Below are positions 16,220 through 25,622 of a DNA stretch of 64,000 nt, in pieces. The notes below the pieces were generated by a model, which saw nothing but the letters and a program-made list of their open reading frames with translations, did no database searches and had not been told where the DNA came from. Location of the stretch: NCBI RefSeq assembly GCF_008369125.1, contig NZ_VOAY01000001.1:1798001-1862000 (forward strand), given 5' to 3'. Each line of letters begins with the position of its first letter. The first letter of the stretch is position 1. The position numbers were made by a program, and so were the translations under genes. The stretch comes from Allopusillimonas sp008369125. GTDB taxonomy: Bacteria > Pseudomonadota > Gammaproteobacteria > Burkholderiales > Burkholderiaceae_B.

Positions 16220-19087
16220 ATGACCACGAATCCCGCTGCCCTCCCCGATCAGCTTTCAAAAAGCTTTGAACCGCAAGAACTCGAATCGCGCTGGTACGCC
16301 GAATGGGAGCAACGGGGATATTTCCGCGGTGGTCAGCATGTTCAGAGCAACGAGCCCGGTGGCAGCCAGCCTTTTGTCGTTCAGTTCCCGCCTCCGAACG
16401 TAACAGGCACCCTGCACATGGGCCACGCTTTCAACCAAACCGTCATGGACGGGCTGGTGCGTTATCACCGCATGCGCGGCGACGATACGGTATTCATTCC
16501 TGGCACCGACCATGCCGGCATCGCCACGCAAATCGTTGTTGAACGCCAGCTTGATGCACAAAGCATATCGCGCCACGACCTCGGCCGCGAAAACTTCGTC
16601 GCCAAGGTGTGGGAATGGAAAGAAAAATCCGGCAATGCCATTACCGAGCAGTTCAGACGGCTGGGGTCGTCATGCGATTGGGATCGCGAATACTTCACCA
16701 TGGACAACAACCTGTCACGCGGTGTTGTCGAAACATTTGTGCGCCTGCATGAGCAAGGCCTTATCTACCGCGGCAAGCGCCTGGTCAACTGGGACCCGGT
16801 ACTGGGCACTGCTGTGTCTGACCTTGAAGTCGTCAGCGAAGAAGAAGATGGCCATATGTGGGAGATACGCTATCCGCTGACAAAGCCACAAGGCGGTATT
16901 GAGCATCTCGTTGTGGCAACAACCCGGCCCGAAACCATGCTGGGCGACGTTGCCGTCATGGTGCACCCAGAAGACGAACGCTATGCGCATCTTATCGGCC
17001 AAACCGTAATCCTGCCTCTGGTTGGTCGCGAAATCCCGGTTATTGCCGATGACTATGTCGACCGCGAGTTCGGCACCGGTGTGGTCAAGGTAACGCCCGC
17101 TCACGACTTTAACGACTACGCTGTGGGTCAGCGGCACGGCCTTGACATGCTCAGCGTCCTTACGCTCGACGCCAAGGTCAGCGATGAAGCACCTGCCGCC
17201 TATCGAGGCCTTGATCGTTTCGACGCGCGCGCCCAAATCGTCAAAGATCTGCAAGACCAAGGTTTGCTGCAAAGCATCAAGCCGCACAAGCTGATGGTGC
17301 CACGTGGCGACCGCACCAACACGGTTATCGAACCCATGCTCACAGACCAGTGGTTTGTGGCCATGAGCAAACCGGCACCCGAAGGCACGCAGCACCCCGG
17401 CAAAAGCATTACCGAGGTTGCCCTTCAGGTGGTTGATGACGGCCGCATCAAGTTCTACCCCGAAAACTGGACGACCACCTACAACCAGTGGCTAGAAAAA
17501 ATCCAAGACTGGTGCATTTCGCGGCAACTGTGGTGGGGGCATCAGATCCCTGCCTGGTATGCGGAAGACGGGCAAATCATCGTGGCGCGCAACGAAGAAG
17601 AAGCGCGCAGCAAAGCCGATGCCGCCGGCATTACCGGCAGGCTGGTTCGCGACCCTGACGTACTCGACACCTGGTTCTCGTCCGCTCTGGTTCCCTTTAC
17701 CGACCTGGGCTGGCCCGAAGAAACACCCGACCTGGCCCGTTATCTGCCTTCCAGTGTGCTGGTTACTGGCTTTGACATCATCTTTTTCTGGGTCGCTCGC
17801 ATGGTCATGATGAGCATGCACATGACCGGGCAGGTGCCGTTTCACACCGTGTACGTGCACGGGTTAGTGTGCGACATGGACGGCAAGAAAATGAGCAAGT
17901 CCAAAGGCAATACCATTGACCCTGTAGACCTCATTGACGGTATAGAACTCGACGCCTTGCTCGACAAGCGTACCAGTGGCTTGATGAACCCCAAGCAAGC
18001 TGCCAGCATCCGTAAAAAAACCAGCAAAGACTACCCCAACGGCTTTCCTGCCTATGGTACCGACGCACTGCGTTTCACCATGGCGGCCTATGCAACCCTG
18101 GGGCGCAATATCAACTTTGACCTCAAACGCTGCGAAGGCTACCGTAATTTCTGCAACAAGCTCTGGAACGCCACCCGCTTTGTGCTCATGAACACTGAGG
18201 GGCATGCGCTCGCTCACGACAGTGTCAACACTGACGGCAAAACCGTCACTGCAGAACTCTCATTTGCAGACCACTGGATCATCAGCCAATTGCAGCGACT
18301 TGAGGCCGACATTGAACGCGGCTTTGTTGACTATCGTTTCGACAACATCGCCAATGCACTCTATCACTTTGTATGGGACGAATACTGCGACTGGTATGTG
18401 GAACTTGCCAAGGTGCAAATTAACCAGGGCAATGAGGGCCAGCAACTGGGCACGCGCCGCACCCTGATACGCGTGCTTGAAGCCGTGCTAAGGCTGGCCC
18501 ACCCCATCATCCCCTTCATTACCGAAGAGCTTTGGCAGAAGGTTTCCGTCGTAGCGGGTAAGCGTGATCCAGACGAGGTTGCCAGTATTTGCGTGCAGCC
18601 CTACCCCCGCAGCAACGAAAGTGCCATAGACACAGATGCCGAGGTTCGCATTGCCGACCTCAAAGCACAGGTCGATGCCATTCGTGCCCTACGCGGCGAA
18701 ATGAACCTCTCGCCGGCCCAGCGTGCGCCCCTCATCGCCCAGGGCGATCGCGACGCACTGGCCGCTAACCGCCATTACCTGATCGCGCTGGCCAAGCTTG
18801 AGAGTGTCGACATTGTCGACCACTTGCCGCAAGTAGGAGCACCGGTTCAAATCGTAGGGGCCACACAGCTCATGCTGCACGTAGAGATTGATATCGACGC
18901 CGAGCGTATTCGTTTAGGCAAAGAAATCGAACGTCTTGAGCGAGAGATTGCCAAGGCCAACGCCAAGCTTGGCAATGCCAGCTTCGTTGAGCGCGCGCCC
19001 GCCGCCGTAGTCGAACAAGAAAAAGCACGTGTGGTGCAGTTTGGCGAAACACTGAGCAAAGTGCAGGGGCAACTCGACCGTCTTTGA
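16220..19087 (+). CDS. valS: Valyl-tRNA synthetase
   Basis: ValS charges tRNA-Val and edits mischarged threonine. It is a class I synthetase. The HIGH motif appears in PPNVTGTLHMGHAF, the editing domain lies around residues 200-340, and KMSKS appears in GKKMSKSKGN. A C-terminal coiled-coil arm (ERIRLGKEIERLEREIAKANAKL) closes the protein. The ATG at 16220 (MTTNPAAL) was chosen over an in-frame ATG at 16175 because 955 residues matches the family and the upstream extension is not conserved in character. It is the only plus-strand gene between ndk and trxA. Confidence 0.95.
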   Translation: MTTNPAALPDQLSKSFEPQELESRWYAEWEQRGYFRGGQHVQSNEPGGSQPFVVQFPPPNVTGTLHMGHAFNQTVMDGLVRYHRMRGDDTVFIPGTDHAGIATQIVVERQLDAQSISRHDLGRENFVAKVWEWKEKSGNAITEQFRRLGSSCDWDREYFTMDNNLSRGVVETFVRLHEQGLIYRGKRLVNWDPVLGTAVSDLEVVSEEEDGHMWEIRYPLTKPQGGIEHLVVATTRPETMLGDVAVMVHPEDERYAHLIGQTVILPLVGREIPVIADDYVDREFGTGVVKVTPAHDFNDYAVGQRHGLDMLSVLTLDAKVSDEAPAAYRGLDRFDARAQIVKDLQDQGLLQSIKPHKLMVPRGDRTNTVIEPMLTDQWFVAMSKPAPEGTQHPGKSITEVALQVVDDGRIKFYPENWTTTYNQWLEKIQDWCISRQLWWGHQIPAWYAEDGQIIVARNEEEARSKADAAGITGRLVRDPDVLDTWFSSALVPFTDLGWPEETPDLARYLPSSVLVTGFDIIFFWVARMVMMSMHMTGQVPFHTVYVHGLVCDMDGKKMSKSKGNTIDPVDLIDGIELDALLDKRTSGLMNPKQAASIRKKTSKDYPNGFPAYGTDALRFTMAAYATLGRNINFDLKRCEGYRNFCNKLWNATRFVLMNTEGHALAHDSVNTDGKTVTAELSFADHWIISQLQRLEADIERGFVDYRFDNIANALYHFVWDEYCDWYVELAKVQINQGNEGQQLGTRRTLIRVLEAVLRLAHPIIPFITEELWQKVSVVAGKRDPDEVASICVQPYPRSNESAIDTDAEVRIADLKAQVDAIRALRGEMNLSPAQRAPLIAQGDRDALAANRHYLIALAKLESVDIVDHLPQVGAPVQIVGATQLMLHVEIDIDAERIRLGKEIERLEREIAKANAKLGNASFVERAPAAVVEQEKARVVQFGETLSKVQGQLDRL

Positions 19088-19105
19088 TAGTGTGTGGAGA
19101 AGTGG

Positions 19106-19138
19106 ATGCATAGGCATGTTGTAAGCGTGCCTGTGCAT
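19106..19138 (+). terminator. Hairpin after valS
   Basis: A 13-bp stem with two G-U pairs (ATGCATAGGCATG / CGTGCCTGTGCAT) and a 7-base loop lies 18 bases after the valS stop. No U-run follows, so intrinsic termination is uncertain. It lies in the convergent gap between valS and trmD. Confidence 0.45.
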
Positions 19139-19334
19139 ACATCGTGCTGTAACGGCATGCCACGAACACGCCACTACTCAAACTCCACAGCAAGAACGAG
19201 GCACGGGTACCCCTAAGCACATAGCACAGGCGTGACAAAGCCCCATCCTTAAGCGCAGACCCCGCGGTTTTGACATAGCACGCCCCCCATGCGTAAACGC
19301 CAGGAGCTTGCTGCGGAACAGGCGTCTTATTGCT

Positions 19335-20243
19335 TTATTTTTGCGCGTGAGTCAGCGTCTTCAAAAAAGCCTCGTCTGATTTTGACAGCAAGCCGGCTTT
19401 TCTGGCGGTAATAATTAGATCAGGCCTTCGCGCCATGGTCAGGGCAAGCGATTGTTGGCGCCGCCAGGCAGCAATATTGACATGATGACCGGACAACAGC
19501 TCTGTAGGCACAGACACACCTTCGTACTGCTCAGGCCGCGTGTAGTGCGGGCTGTCTAATAGGCCAGTTAAGGCTGTGTTGAACGAATCTTGCGGTGCCG
19601 ACTGGGCATCGCCCAGCACACCGGGCAACAGGCGCAACACACTGTCCATAATAGCCAGCGCGGCGACCTCTCCACCTGACAGTACAAAATCGCCCAGCGA
19701 AAGCTCTCGCGTGACACAGCGATCAATAAATCGCTGGTCGACACCTTCATAGCGACCACAAACAAGAATGGCACCTGCACCTGTGGCAAGCTCTTGTGCC
19801 ACAGCCTGATCAAAGCGCTGCCCGGTCGGGCTCATCAAAATCACCGGCGTGTCGCTTGTGGACGAATCAACGTCCGCAGCATGGGCTGAAATATCAGCGC
19901 TGACGGGGACAGAAACATCGGCAGATGACGTAACGCCATCTGGATGTAATTCGACACCAGCAGAACCTGGTACACCCTTTAAGTGACGTGCCTGCCCAGC
20001 GCTAACTCGACGCGCTGCTCGGGCAGAATCAACCGCCTGCTCAAGCGGCCCTGCCATCATGACCATGCCGGGCCCGCCACCGTAAGGACGATCATCAACG
20101 GTACGGTGCACATCGTGGGTATAGTCTCGCGGATTCCAGAGCCCCAATGACCATAGCTGCTGCCTGTGCGCCCTACCCGTCACCCCGAGGTCTCGAACTA
20201 CATTAAACATGTCCGGGAAAAGCGTGATCACATCAAAACGCAT
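19335..20243 (-). CDS. trmD: tRNA (guanine-37-N1)-methyltransferase, with large insertion
   Basis: TrmD methylates G37 next to the anticodon and prevents frameshifting. Its knotted SPOUT core is recognisable: DVITLFPDMF, HRTVDDRPYGGGPGMVMM (residues 46-63), CGRYEGVDQRFID and SLGDFVLSGGE. Between ARAARR (about residue 79) and PVILMSPTGQRFD (about 133) there is an extra segment of about 46 residues. It is rich in Ser, Ala, Asp and Val with repeated SAD/SVP motifs, which explains 302 residues instead of about 250. The reading frame stays intact. rplS, which usually follows, is absent; valS converges from the other side. Confidence 0.93.
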   Translation of the reverse strand: MRFDVITLFPDMFNVVRDLGVTGRAHRQQLWSLGLWNPRDYTHDVHRTVDDRPYGGGPGMVMMAGPLEQAVDSARAARRVSAGQARHLKGVPGSAGVELHPDGVTSSADVSVPVSADISAHAADVDSSTSDTPVILMSPTGQRFDQAVAQELATGAGAILVCGRYEGVDQRFIDRCVTRELSLGDFVLSGGEVAALAIMDSVLRLLPGVLGDAQSAPQDSFNTALTGLLDSPHYTRPEQYEGVSVPTELLSGHHVNIAAWRRQQSLALTMARRPDLIITARKAGLLSKSDEAFLKTLTHAQK

Positions 20244-20259
20244 GGGGCAATGCCTTCAT

Positions 20260-20287
20260 AGTATAAGTGGGTGTGACACGCTGAAAA
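20260..20287 (-). promoter_or_regulatory. Possible internal promoter before trmD
   Basis: On the minus strand TTTTCA (20282-20287) and TATACT (20260-20265) are 16 bases apart, 17 bases before the trmD ATG. The 100-base rimM-trmD gap also holds two short hairpins. The evidence is weak. Confidence 0.25.
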
Positions 20288-20343
20288 CCAGCGCCCACCG
20301 GGCGTAAGACAAGACTAGAAGGCCAGCACTGACTGCAGAAGCG

Positions 20344-20973
20344 TCAGAGCTCAGTGGGCCAGTTACTGTCGATGCGTTTGCCGGCGATGTCTACGGTATG
20401 AACGTGCGCCTGGACGAAAGGAACCAATTCTTCGACGGGCCGCCCACGGGCGCTAAGCACCGCTGTGACCTCTCCGTCCTCATTGACGTGCTGGCGTTCA
20501 ACCTTGAGAAGCGCATGGGCACCGTTGTCGGTAACTTCAGCAACAACGCCAATGAGCGCAGGCTGACCTTCGTGCATGCCATAGAACTGGCAGCCGATGA
20601 GGTCAACCCAATAATATTCGTCTTCTTCGGCGGCAGGAAAGGAGCCACGCGGTACCCAAACGGTATGGTTTTTTAGATTATGGGCGAGATCGCGGTCAGC
20701 CAGGTGCTCAAACTGAGCAACTATGGTGGACCCTTGCGGCCTGCTCGCTATCACACGGATTGCTCGCGCATGCGGCAAAACGCCCGTACCACCAGGGGGA
20801 ACGGGCGATCTAAGCCACCAGTCATTAACTTCGAGCAGCGTGTTGCCGCCCGAGGAGTGTGGCTGAATTTTTACCCAACCTTTAACTCCATAAGCCGAAA
20901 CGATGCGCCCAAGCTCGACCAGATCTTCGGGCTGGGCCTGGCTTGCGTCAGGAGTTTGGTGCGGGGTGCTCAT
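20344..20973 (-). CDS. rimM: 16S rRNA processing protein RimM
   Basis: RimM assists maturation of the 30S head and binds ribosomal protein S19. The 209-residue protein has the N-terminal barrel (LVELGRIVSAYGVKGWVKIQPHS) and the PRC-barrel domain (EYYWVDLIGCQFYG ... LIGVVAEVTDNGAHALLKV). The C-terminal end VDIAGKRIDSNWPTEL resembles the family's last helix. It lies between rpsP and trmD in the standard order. Confidence 0.93.
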   Translation of the reverse strand: MSTPHQTPDASQAQPEDLVELGRIVSAYGVKGWVKIQPHSSGGNTLLEVNDWWLRSPVPPGGTGVLPHARAIRVIASRPQGSTIVAQFEHLADRDLAHNLKNHTVWVPRGSFPAAEEDEYYWVDLIGCQFYGMHEGQPALIGVVAEVTDNGAHALLKVERQHVNEDGEVTAVLSARGRPVEELVPFVQAHVHTVDIAGKRIDSNWPTEL

Positions 20974-21077
20974 CTGGATAACTTACGCATGGCTTGCGCC
21001 AAAAAGAAGACGCAAAGCCGGGCCAAAAACCACACTACCGCCTTGGGCAGCAGCGAGCCTGAAGGCCTGCGCAATAA

Positions 21078-21332
21078 TTAGGCTGCAGCCTTTGCAGAGT
21101 ACTCTTTAACCAAACGAGCAACAGCGGGTGACAATTGCGCGCCAGTGTCAGTCCAGTGCTGCACACGATCCATTGCCAAGCGCAGGTTCTCTTGCCCTTC
21201 AGTAGCAACAGGGTTGTAAAAACCCAGACGCTCGATGAAACGGCCATCGCGGCGATTACGCGAATCGGCTGCCACAACGTTGTAAAACGGACGCTTCTTC
21301 GAGCCGCCACGGGCCAGACGAATCACAACCAT
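21078..21332 (-). CDS. rpsP: Ribosomal protein S16
   Basis: S16 is a small-subunit protein that stabilises the 5' domain of 16S rRNA. The 84-residue product starts MVVIRLARGGSKKRPFYNVV, which matches the family start. The ATG at 21332 is preceded by AAAGGA at normal spacing, and a good promoter lies about 35 bases upstream. The C-terminus (VARLVKEYSAKAAA) is slightly alanine-rich, as usual. It is the first gene of rpsP-rimM-trmD. Confidence 0.97.
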   Translation of the reverse strand: MVVIRLARGGSKKRPFYNVVAADSRNRRDGRFIERLGFYNPVATEGQENLRLAMDRVQHWTDTGAQLSPAVARLVKEYSAKAAA

Positions 21333-21366
21333 GGTAATCCTTTGAATATACGGTAGAAAACAAAAG

Positions 21367-21396
21367 ATTCTAGCATTTTTTTGAGAACATCGGCAA
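21367..21396 (-). promoter_or_regulatory. Promoter of the rpsP operon
   Basis: On the minus strand TTGCCG (21391-21396) and TAGAAT (21367-21372; 5 of 6) are 18 bases apart. The -10 carries a TGC extension just upstream. The expected start near 21360 gives a leader of about 28 bases to rpsP. Confidence 0.6.
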
Positions 21397-21479
21397 TCTA
21401 AACCGGATTGTTCCATAGGGAATAAGAAAAAAACCAACACCTTACGCGCAAGTGGTCCGATATGAGCAATGACGTGGCC

Positions 21480-21746
21480 TTAGCGCCGACGCAAATAATG
21501 ACTGACAGCCAGACCCTCTTCTACTTGTGCTTCAAGCGCATTGCCCGTTTGCTTCGCAAACGCCTGAAAGTCTTGAATTGCGTGGGTATCAGTGGTTACA
21601 ACCTTGAGCACTTGACCACTTTGCAGCTGCGCAAGTGCTTTCTTTGCCCGCAAAATTGGCAAAGGGCATTTCAGCCCCGAAGCGTCGACCTCCAGGTCGA
21701 CGGCAGGTATGGCCTGGCCCGAGCTATTCGTAGTTAAGTCACTCAT
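21480..21746 (-). CDS. TusA-family sulfur carrier protein
   Basis: This 88-residue protein has the TusA/SirA fold signature: the CPxP motif with active Cys27 (GLKCPLPILRAKKAL), then GQVLKVVTTDTHAIQDFQAFAKQTGN and a final HYLRRR strand. TusA-like proteins carry persulfide sulfur for tRNA thiolation or other sulfur transfers. The exact branch cannot be told from sequence. It begins 16 bases after alaS, so the two are probably co-transcribed. The ATG at 21746 follows an AAGAAG ribosome site. Confidence 0.88.
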   Translation of the reverse strand: MSDLTTNSSGQAIPAVDLEVDASGLKCPLPILRAKKALAQLQSGQVLKVVTTDTHAIQDFQAFAKQTGNALEAQVEEGLAVSHYLRRR

Positions 21747-21762
21747 GTTTGCTTCTTTTCGA

Positions 21763-24387
21763 TTACGGTGCCAGCTTCTGACGCACCCAAGCCTCAACGC
21801 CTTCTGTAGCCGCTGGAAGCGCCACGACATCTGTACCGCCCCCCATGGCCATCTCGGGACGGCCACCGCCCTTACCACCCACCTGGGCTGCCACCATACC
21901 AACCAGATCGCCGGCCTTAACTTTGTCGGCCAGATCGGACGTAACACCAGCAACCAGGCTGATCTTGTTGTCAGCCACCGTTGCGAGCAACACCACTGCA
22001 GACTTAAGCTTGTCTTTTAACTGATCAACCATACCCCGCAATGCTTTGGGGTCAGTGCCTTTCATGTTGGCAACCAGCAGCCTGACATTGCCTTCAAGCA
22101 CAATGGCATTGGCGGCGAGATCACTACCAGCCGAAGTAGCTAGTTTGCTCTTGGCCTGGTCAAGATCACGCTCCAGCGACTTGATCTGGGACTGCAGCGC
22201 TGCAATGCGCTCAACCACGCCGGCTGGTTGCGTTTTGAGTTGCCCGGCTGCGCGCAACAAGGTTTCATTCAAATTCTGAACCCACTTGACGGCGTTATCA
22301 CCCGTAATGGCTTCAACGCGTCGTACGCCAGCGGCAACGCCGCCTTCGGAAACAATTTTGAACAGCCCAATATCGCCCGTGCGCGCCACATGAGTGCCAC
22401 CGCAGAGTTCACGTGAAAAACCAATATCGAGAACGCGAACGGTATCACCGTATTTTTCGCCAAACAAGGCCATGGCGCCACCCTGCACCGCCTCATCATA
22501 GGGCATGACACGAGCACTGGTCGGATGATTGGCCAGAATTTCATCGTTGACAATGCGCTCGACTTCAACGATCTGTGCTGGCGTAACCGGTGCGTCGTGG
22601 GCAAAGTCAAAACGTGTTTTGTCTGCATCGACTAACGAGCCACGCTGTTGCACATGCCCGCCCAGTACCTGGCGCAGTGCCTTGTGCATAAGATGGGTAG
22701 CCGAATGGTTACGCACGGTTCGAGCACGCTGTGCGGCATCAACCCGAGCCTCAATGGTATCACCGACAGAAAGCACGCCTTGCGCCACGCGCCCATGATG
22801 GCCAAAGACCGCGCTTTGTATTTTTTGCGTGTCAGCAACCTCAAAAAGCATGGCGTCACCGGCGAGTACGCCCGTATCGCCCGACTGCCCACCTGACTCA
22901 GCATAAAACGAAGTGGTATCGAGCACGACAATGGCTTCCTGACCTTGCTGAGCACTAGGTACAGAGGTACCTTCTACGTAAATCGCCGTAATTGTGCCCG
23001 TCTGCTCAAGGTGCTCATAGCCCTCAAATCGCGTATCAACACCCGCGTAGGTCAAGCCTTCAGCGACCTTGAACTTGCCAGCGGCGCGCGCCTGCTCGCG
23101 CTGATGACTCATTGCCTTTTCGAAGCCTTCGAGATCAACCTGTACGTTGCGCTCGCGACAGATATCTGCCGTCAGGTCTACCGGAAAGCCGTAGGTGTCA
23201 TAAAGCGTAAAGAGGGTCTGCCCGTCGAGCGTGCCGTTTTCTGACACGCCGGCAAGCGCGGCATCGAGAATCTTGATGCCGTGCTCTAAGGTTTCGCTGA
23301 ACCGCTCTTCTTCCTGGCGAAGCACCTGCGCGACGCGATCTTGCTGGGCCTCAAGCTCAGGGTAGGCCTGCCCCATTTCGGCCACAAGGTCTGGCACCAG
23401 TTTGTGAAAGAACAGACCAGTTTGACCAAGCTTGTGCCCATGGCGCAAAGCTCGCCTGATAATTCGGCGCAATACATAGCCCCGGCCCTCGTTGCCTGGG
23501 ATAACCCCATCAACAATAAGAAAGCTGCAGGCGCGAATGTGATCGGCAATAACCTTGAGCGAATTATCGGCAAGGTTATCGACCCCGGTTTCACGCGCAG
23601 CAGCCTTGATCAGCGCCTGGAACAAGTCAATTTCATAGTTGGAATGCACATGCTGCAACACGGCAGACACGCGCTCCAGGCCCATACCGGTATCGACGCA
23701 CGGCTTGGGAAGTGGCGTCATCGTGCCGTCAGCCGCACGCTCGAACTGCATGAAAACGAGGTTCCAGATTTCGATGAAACGGTCGCCATCTTCTTCGGGT
23801 GACCCCGGAGGCCCGCCCCAGATGGCAGGGCCATGATCATAGAAAATTTCGGAACAGGGCCCACAAGGCCCGGTGTCCGCCATTTGCCAGAAGTTGTCCG
23901 ACGCGTAGCGAGCGCCTTTGTTGTCGCCGATACGAATGATGCGCTCAACCGGAACACCGACTTCTTCTGCCCATATCTGAAAAGCTTCGTCGTCTTCGTG
24001 ATAGACCGTGACAGTTAGCTTGTCGGCTGGCAGACCGTATACAGACGTGAGCAACTCCCAGGCGTAATGGATCGCATCACGCTTGAAATAATCGCCAAAG
24101 CTGAAGTTGCCCAGCATCTCAAAGAACGTATGGTGGCGAGCGGTATAGCCTACGTTTTCAAGGTCATTGTGCTTGCCACCTGCGCGCACGCAACGTTGTG
24201 AGCTGGTTGCGCGCAGGTAGGAACGTGTTTCTCTACCGGTGAAGACGTCCTTGAACTGAACCATGCCCGCATTGGTAAACAACAGCGTCGGGTCATTGGC
24301 CGGGACCAGCGACGACGACGACACCACCTGGTGGCCCTTGGTCTCAAAAAAGGACAGGAACTTTTTACGTATTTCAGACGCTTTCAT
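21763..24387 (-). CDS. alaS: Alanyl-tRNA synthetase
   Basis: AlaS charges tRNA-Ala and edits Ser/Gly errors. The 874-residue protein has the class II core (FTNAGMVQFKDVFTG, TSSQRCVRAGGKHNDLENVG), the editing-site zinc ligands HSATHLMH and CGGTHV, and the C-terminal oligomerisation domain. It starts MKASEIRKKFLSFF at 24387. A TATAAT box lies about 33 bases upstream. The end of the pilus operon (pilV) is 100 bases away on the same strand. Confidence 0.97.
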   Translation of the reverse strand: MKASEIRKKFLSFFETKGHQVVSSSSLVPANDPTLLFTNAGMVQFKDVFTGRETRSYLRATSSQRCVRAGGKHNDLENVGYTARHHTFFEMLGNFSFGDYFKRDAIHYAWELLTSVYGLPADKLTVTVYHEDDEAFQIWAEEVGVPVERIIRIGDNKGARYASDNFWQMADTGPCGPCSEIFYDHGPAIWGGPPGSPEEDGDRFIEIWNLVFMQFERAADGTMTPLPKPCVDTGMGLERVSAVLQHVHSNYEIDLFQALIKAAARETGVDNLADNSLKVIADHIRACSFLIVDGVIPGNEGRGYVLRRIIRRALRHGHKLGQTGLFFHKLVPDLVAEMGQAYPELEAQQDRVAQVLRQEEERFSETLEHGIKILDAALAGVSENGTLDGQTLFTLYDTYGFPVDLTADICRERNVQVDLEGFEKAMSHQREQARAAGKFKVAEGLTYAGVDTRFEGYEHLEQTGTITAIYVEGTSVPSAQQGQEAIVVLDTTSFYAESGGQSGDTGVLAGDAMLFEVADTQKIQSAVFGHHGRVAQGVLSVGDTIEARVDAAQRARTVRNHSATHLMHKALRQVLGGHVQQRGSLVDADKTRFDFAHDAPVTPAQIVEVERIVNDEILANHPTSARVMPYDEAVQGGAMALFGEKYGDTVRVLDIGFSRELCGGTHVARTGDIGLFKIVSEGGVAAGVRRVEAITGDNAVKWVQNLNETLLRAAGQLKTQPAGVVERIAALQSQIKSLERDLDQAKSKLATSAGSDLAANAIVLEGNVRLLVANMKGTDPKALRGMVDQLKDKLKSAVVLLATVADNKISLVAGVTSDLADKVKAGDLVGMVAAQVGGKGGGRPEMAMGGGTDVVALPAATEGVEAWVRQKLAP

Positions 24388-24420
24388 TGCAGAAAAACAC
24401 TATTTGACAGGTAACCGCTA

Positions 24421-24426
24421 ATTATA
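24421..24426 (-). promoter_or_regulatory. Consensus -10 box of alaS
   Basis: A perfect TATAAT on the minus strand lies 33 bases before the alaS ATG. No good -35 hexamer is found at 16-18 bases, so the promoter may need an activator or extended contacts. Confidence 0.4.
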
Positions 24427-24487
24427 GAGGGAGATTTGCGATTCGGGGTCGTACACAGGCAAAGCACACCTTTACGTTGGCGCCAAC

Positions 24488-25612
24488 CTAGCCAAGACAT
24501 AGATAACGCCTGATGCGCCTATTGCCGTCACCCTCCCCTTCAGTGCTGCCTTCACTCATAAAAAATGCGGTAGTACCAGGCGGGCATGTGCAGTTTCCCG
24601 TGTGGGGATTAACGTAGTATGAATTAGGACGGCCCGGCTGACCTGGGCCTCTTAGTTGGCACAAATGCGAGCCGTCAACCGCGAACGCACCCGCTACGCC
24701 CCCGGTCAGTGCGCGCCATTGCCTGTTTCGGCAAAGCACTAAACCGCCGCGTTCGCGCAACGCGACTGCCCCCTCACTCGCGCAGGTAAGCAAGGTGGGA
24801 GGGATCGATCGCAAATGCAGATAACCGCCTACCTTAACGTCAGAAGACGCGGTAACAGGGCCTTTCACGGAAACGGCTGCTTGAAACTCAGGATCGCGCG
24901 TGTCGTGCATGCGTACGAACTTTGTGCCTGAGGTCGAGGTGGCCCCAACCGCCAACGCAACGGTTCCGGGAAGTAGTGCGGGACCTCTCCACGGCGGATT
25001 GACCCAGTCAAATGATGCGCCTGCAAGCTGACGAGGCCTGGCGGGGTTTACCCAACCACCCATTCCTTGCGTGCTTAGCAACCATTGTGCAATACCGCGG
25101 CTGTCTACTTGACGGCTATTTGGAGCAAGCATGGGGTGACGGCTGTAAACGACAGCGTGCAGACGACAAGCGTCCCCTGTGCAGCCGGGATTTTTGAATA
25201 AACGCACATGCGCTCCTTCCCTACCGGAAGCAGGCATTGCACCCCGACTTGCCGTAGCAGCCCCGTTGACCGGCCCTGCCAAGTTTAAACGCACAGCCAT
25301 AGGCCCCGTCTTGGGAAACCCTCTCGACAGCAGACCATCTGATTCAAGCTCGCCCAGCGTGGGCGCAGCCCAATCTGCATAACCGGCGTTGGCCAGCGCA
25401 TCGGGCTGGGTTGCTGAGTGCAAGGTGTCGGCATAACGATCCAGATACGCTGCCACGCCGTCGCGCACGGACATCATCCATACCGCCGACGCCTGGGCCC
25501 CCGACTCGTGGGCGGCATCTGCCAACCTTGCAGCACCCCATATAGCCAGCAATGTGGCCACCAGCGTCGCGACCAACAGTTCGAGCAGCGCAAACCCTTG
25601 TTGTTTGTGCAT
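24488..25612 (-). CDS. pilV: PilV-like type IVb minor pilin (tip adhesin)
   Basis: In R64-type pili PilV sits at the pilus tip and selects recipient surfaces. This 374-residue protein has a class-III prepilin-like N-terminus (QQGFALLELLVATLVATLLAIWGA) with the cleavage Gly6 and hydrophobic helix. A shufflon-constant-type region follows (VWMMSVRDGVAAYLDRYA, LESDGLLSRGFP, and a GYLHL segment late in the chain). The cysteine-rich C-terminus ends in CLG. No recombination repeats or rci-type recombinase gene are beside it, so the C-terminus appears fixed. It follows pilS by 10 bases and ends the operon. Confidence 0.85.
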   Translation of the reverse strand: MHKQQGFALLELLVATLVATLLAIWGAARLADAAHESGAQASAVWMMSVRDGVAAYLDRYADTLHSATQPDALANAGYADWAAPTLGELESDGLLSRGFPKTGPMAVRLNLAGPVNGAATASRGAMPASGREGAHVRLFKNPGCTGDACRLHAVVYSRHPMLAPNSRQVDSRGIAQWLLSTQGMGGWVNPARPRQLAGASFDWVNPPWRGPALLPGTVALAVGATSTSGTKFVRMHDTRDPEFQAAVSVKGPVTASSDVKVGGYLHLRSIPPTLLTCASEGAVALRERGGLVLCRNRQWRALTGGVAGAFAVDGSHLCQLRGPGQPGRPNSYYVNPHTGNCTCPPGTTAFFMSEGSTEGEGDGNRRIRRYLCLG

Positions 25613-25622
25613 GATTCATGCC

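Noticed and set aside
24476..24487. 12-bp palindrome GTTGGCGCCAAC just after pilV
   Set aside because: A single short GC palindrome with no spacing or repeat to support a binding site or attachment site.
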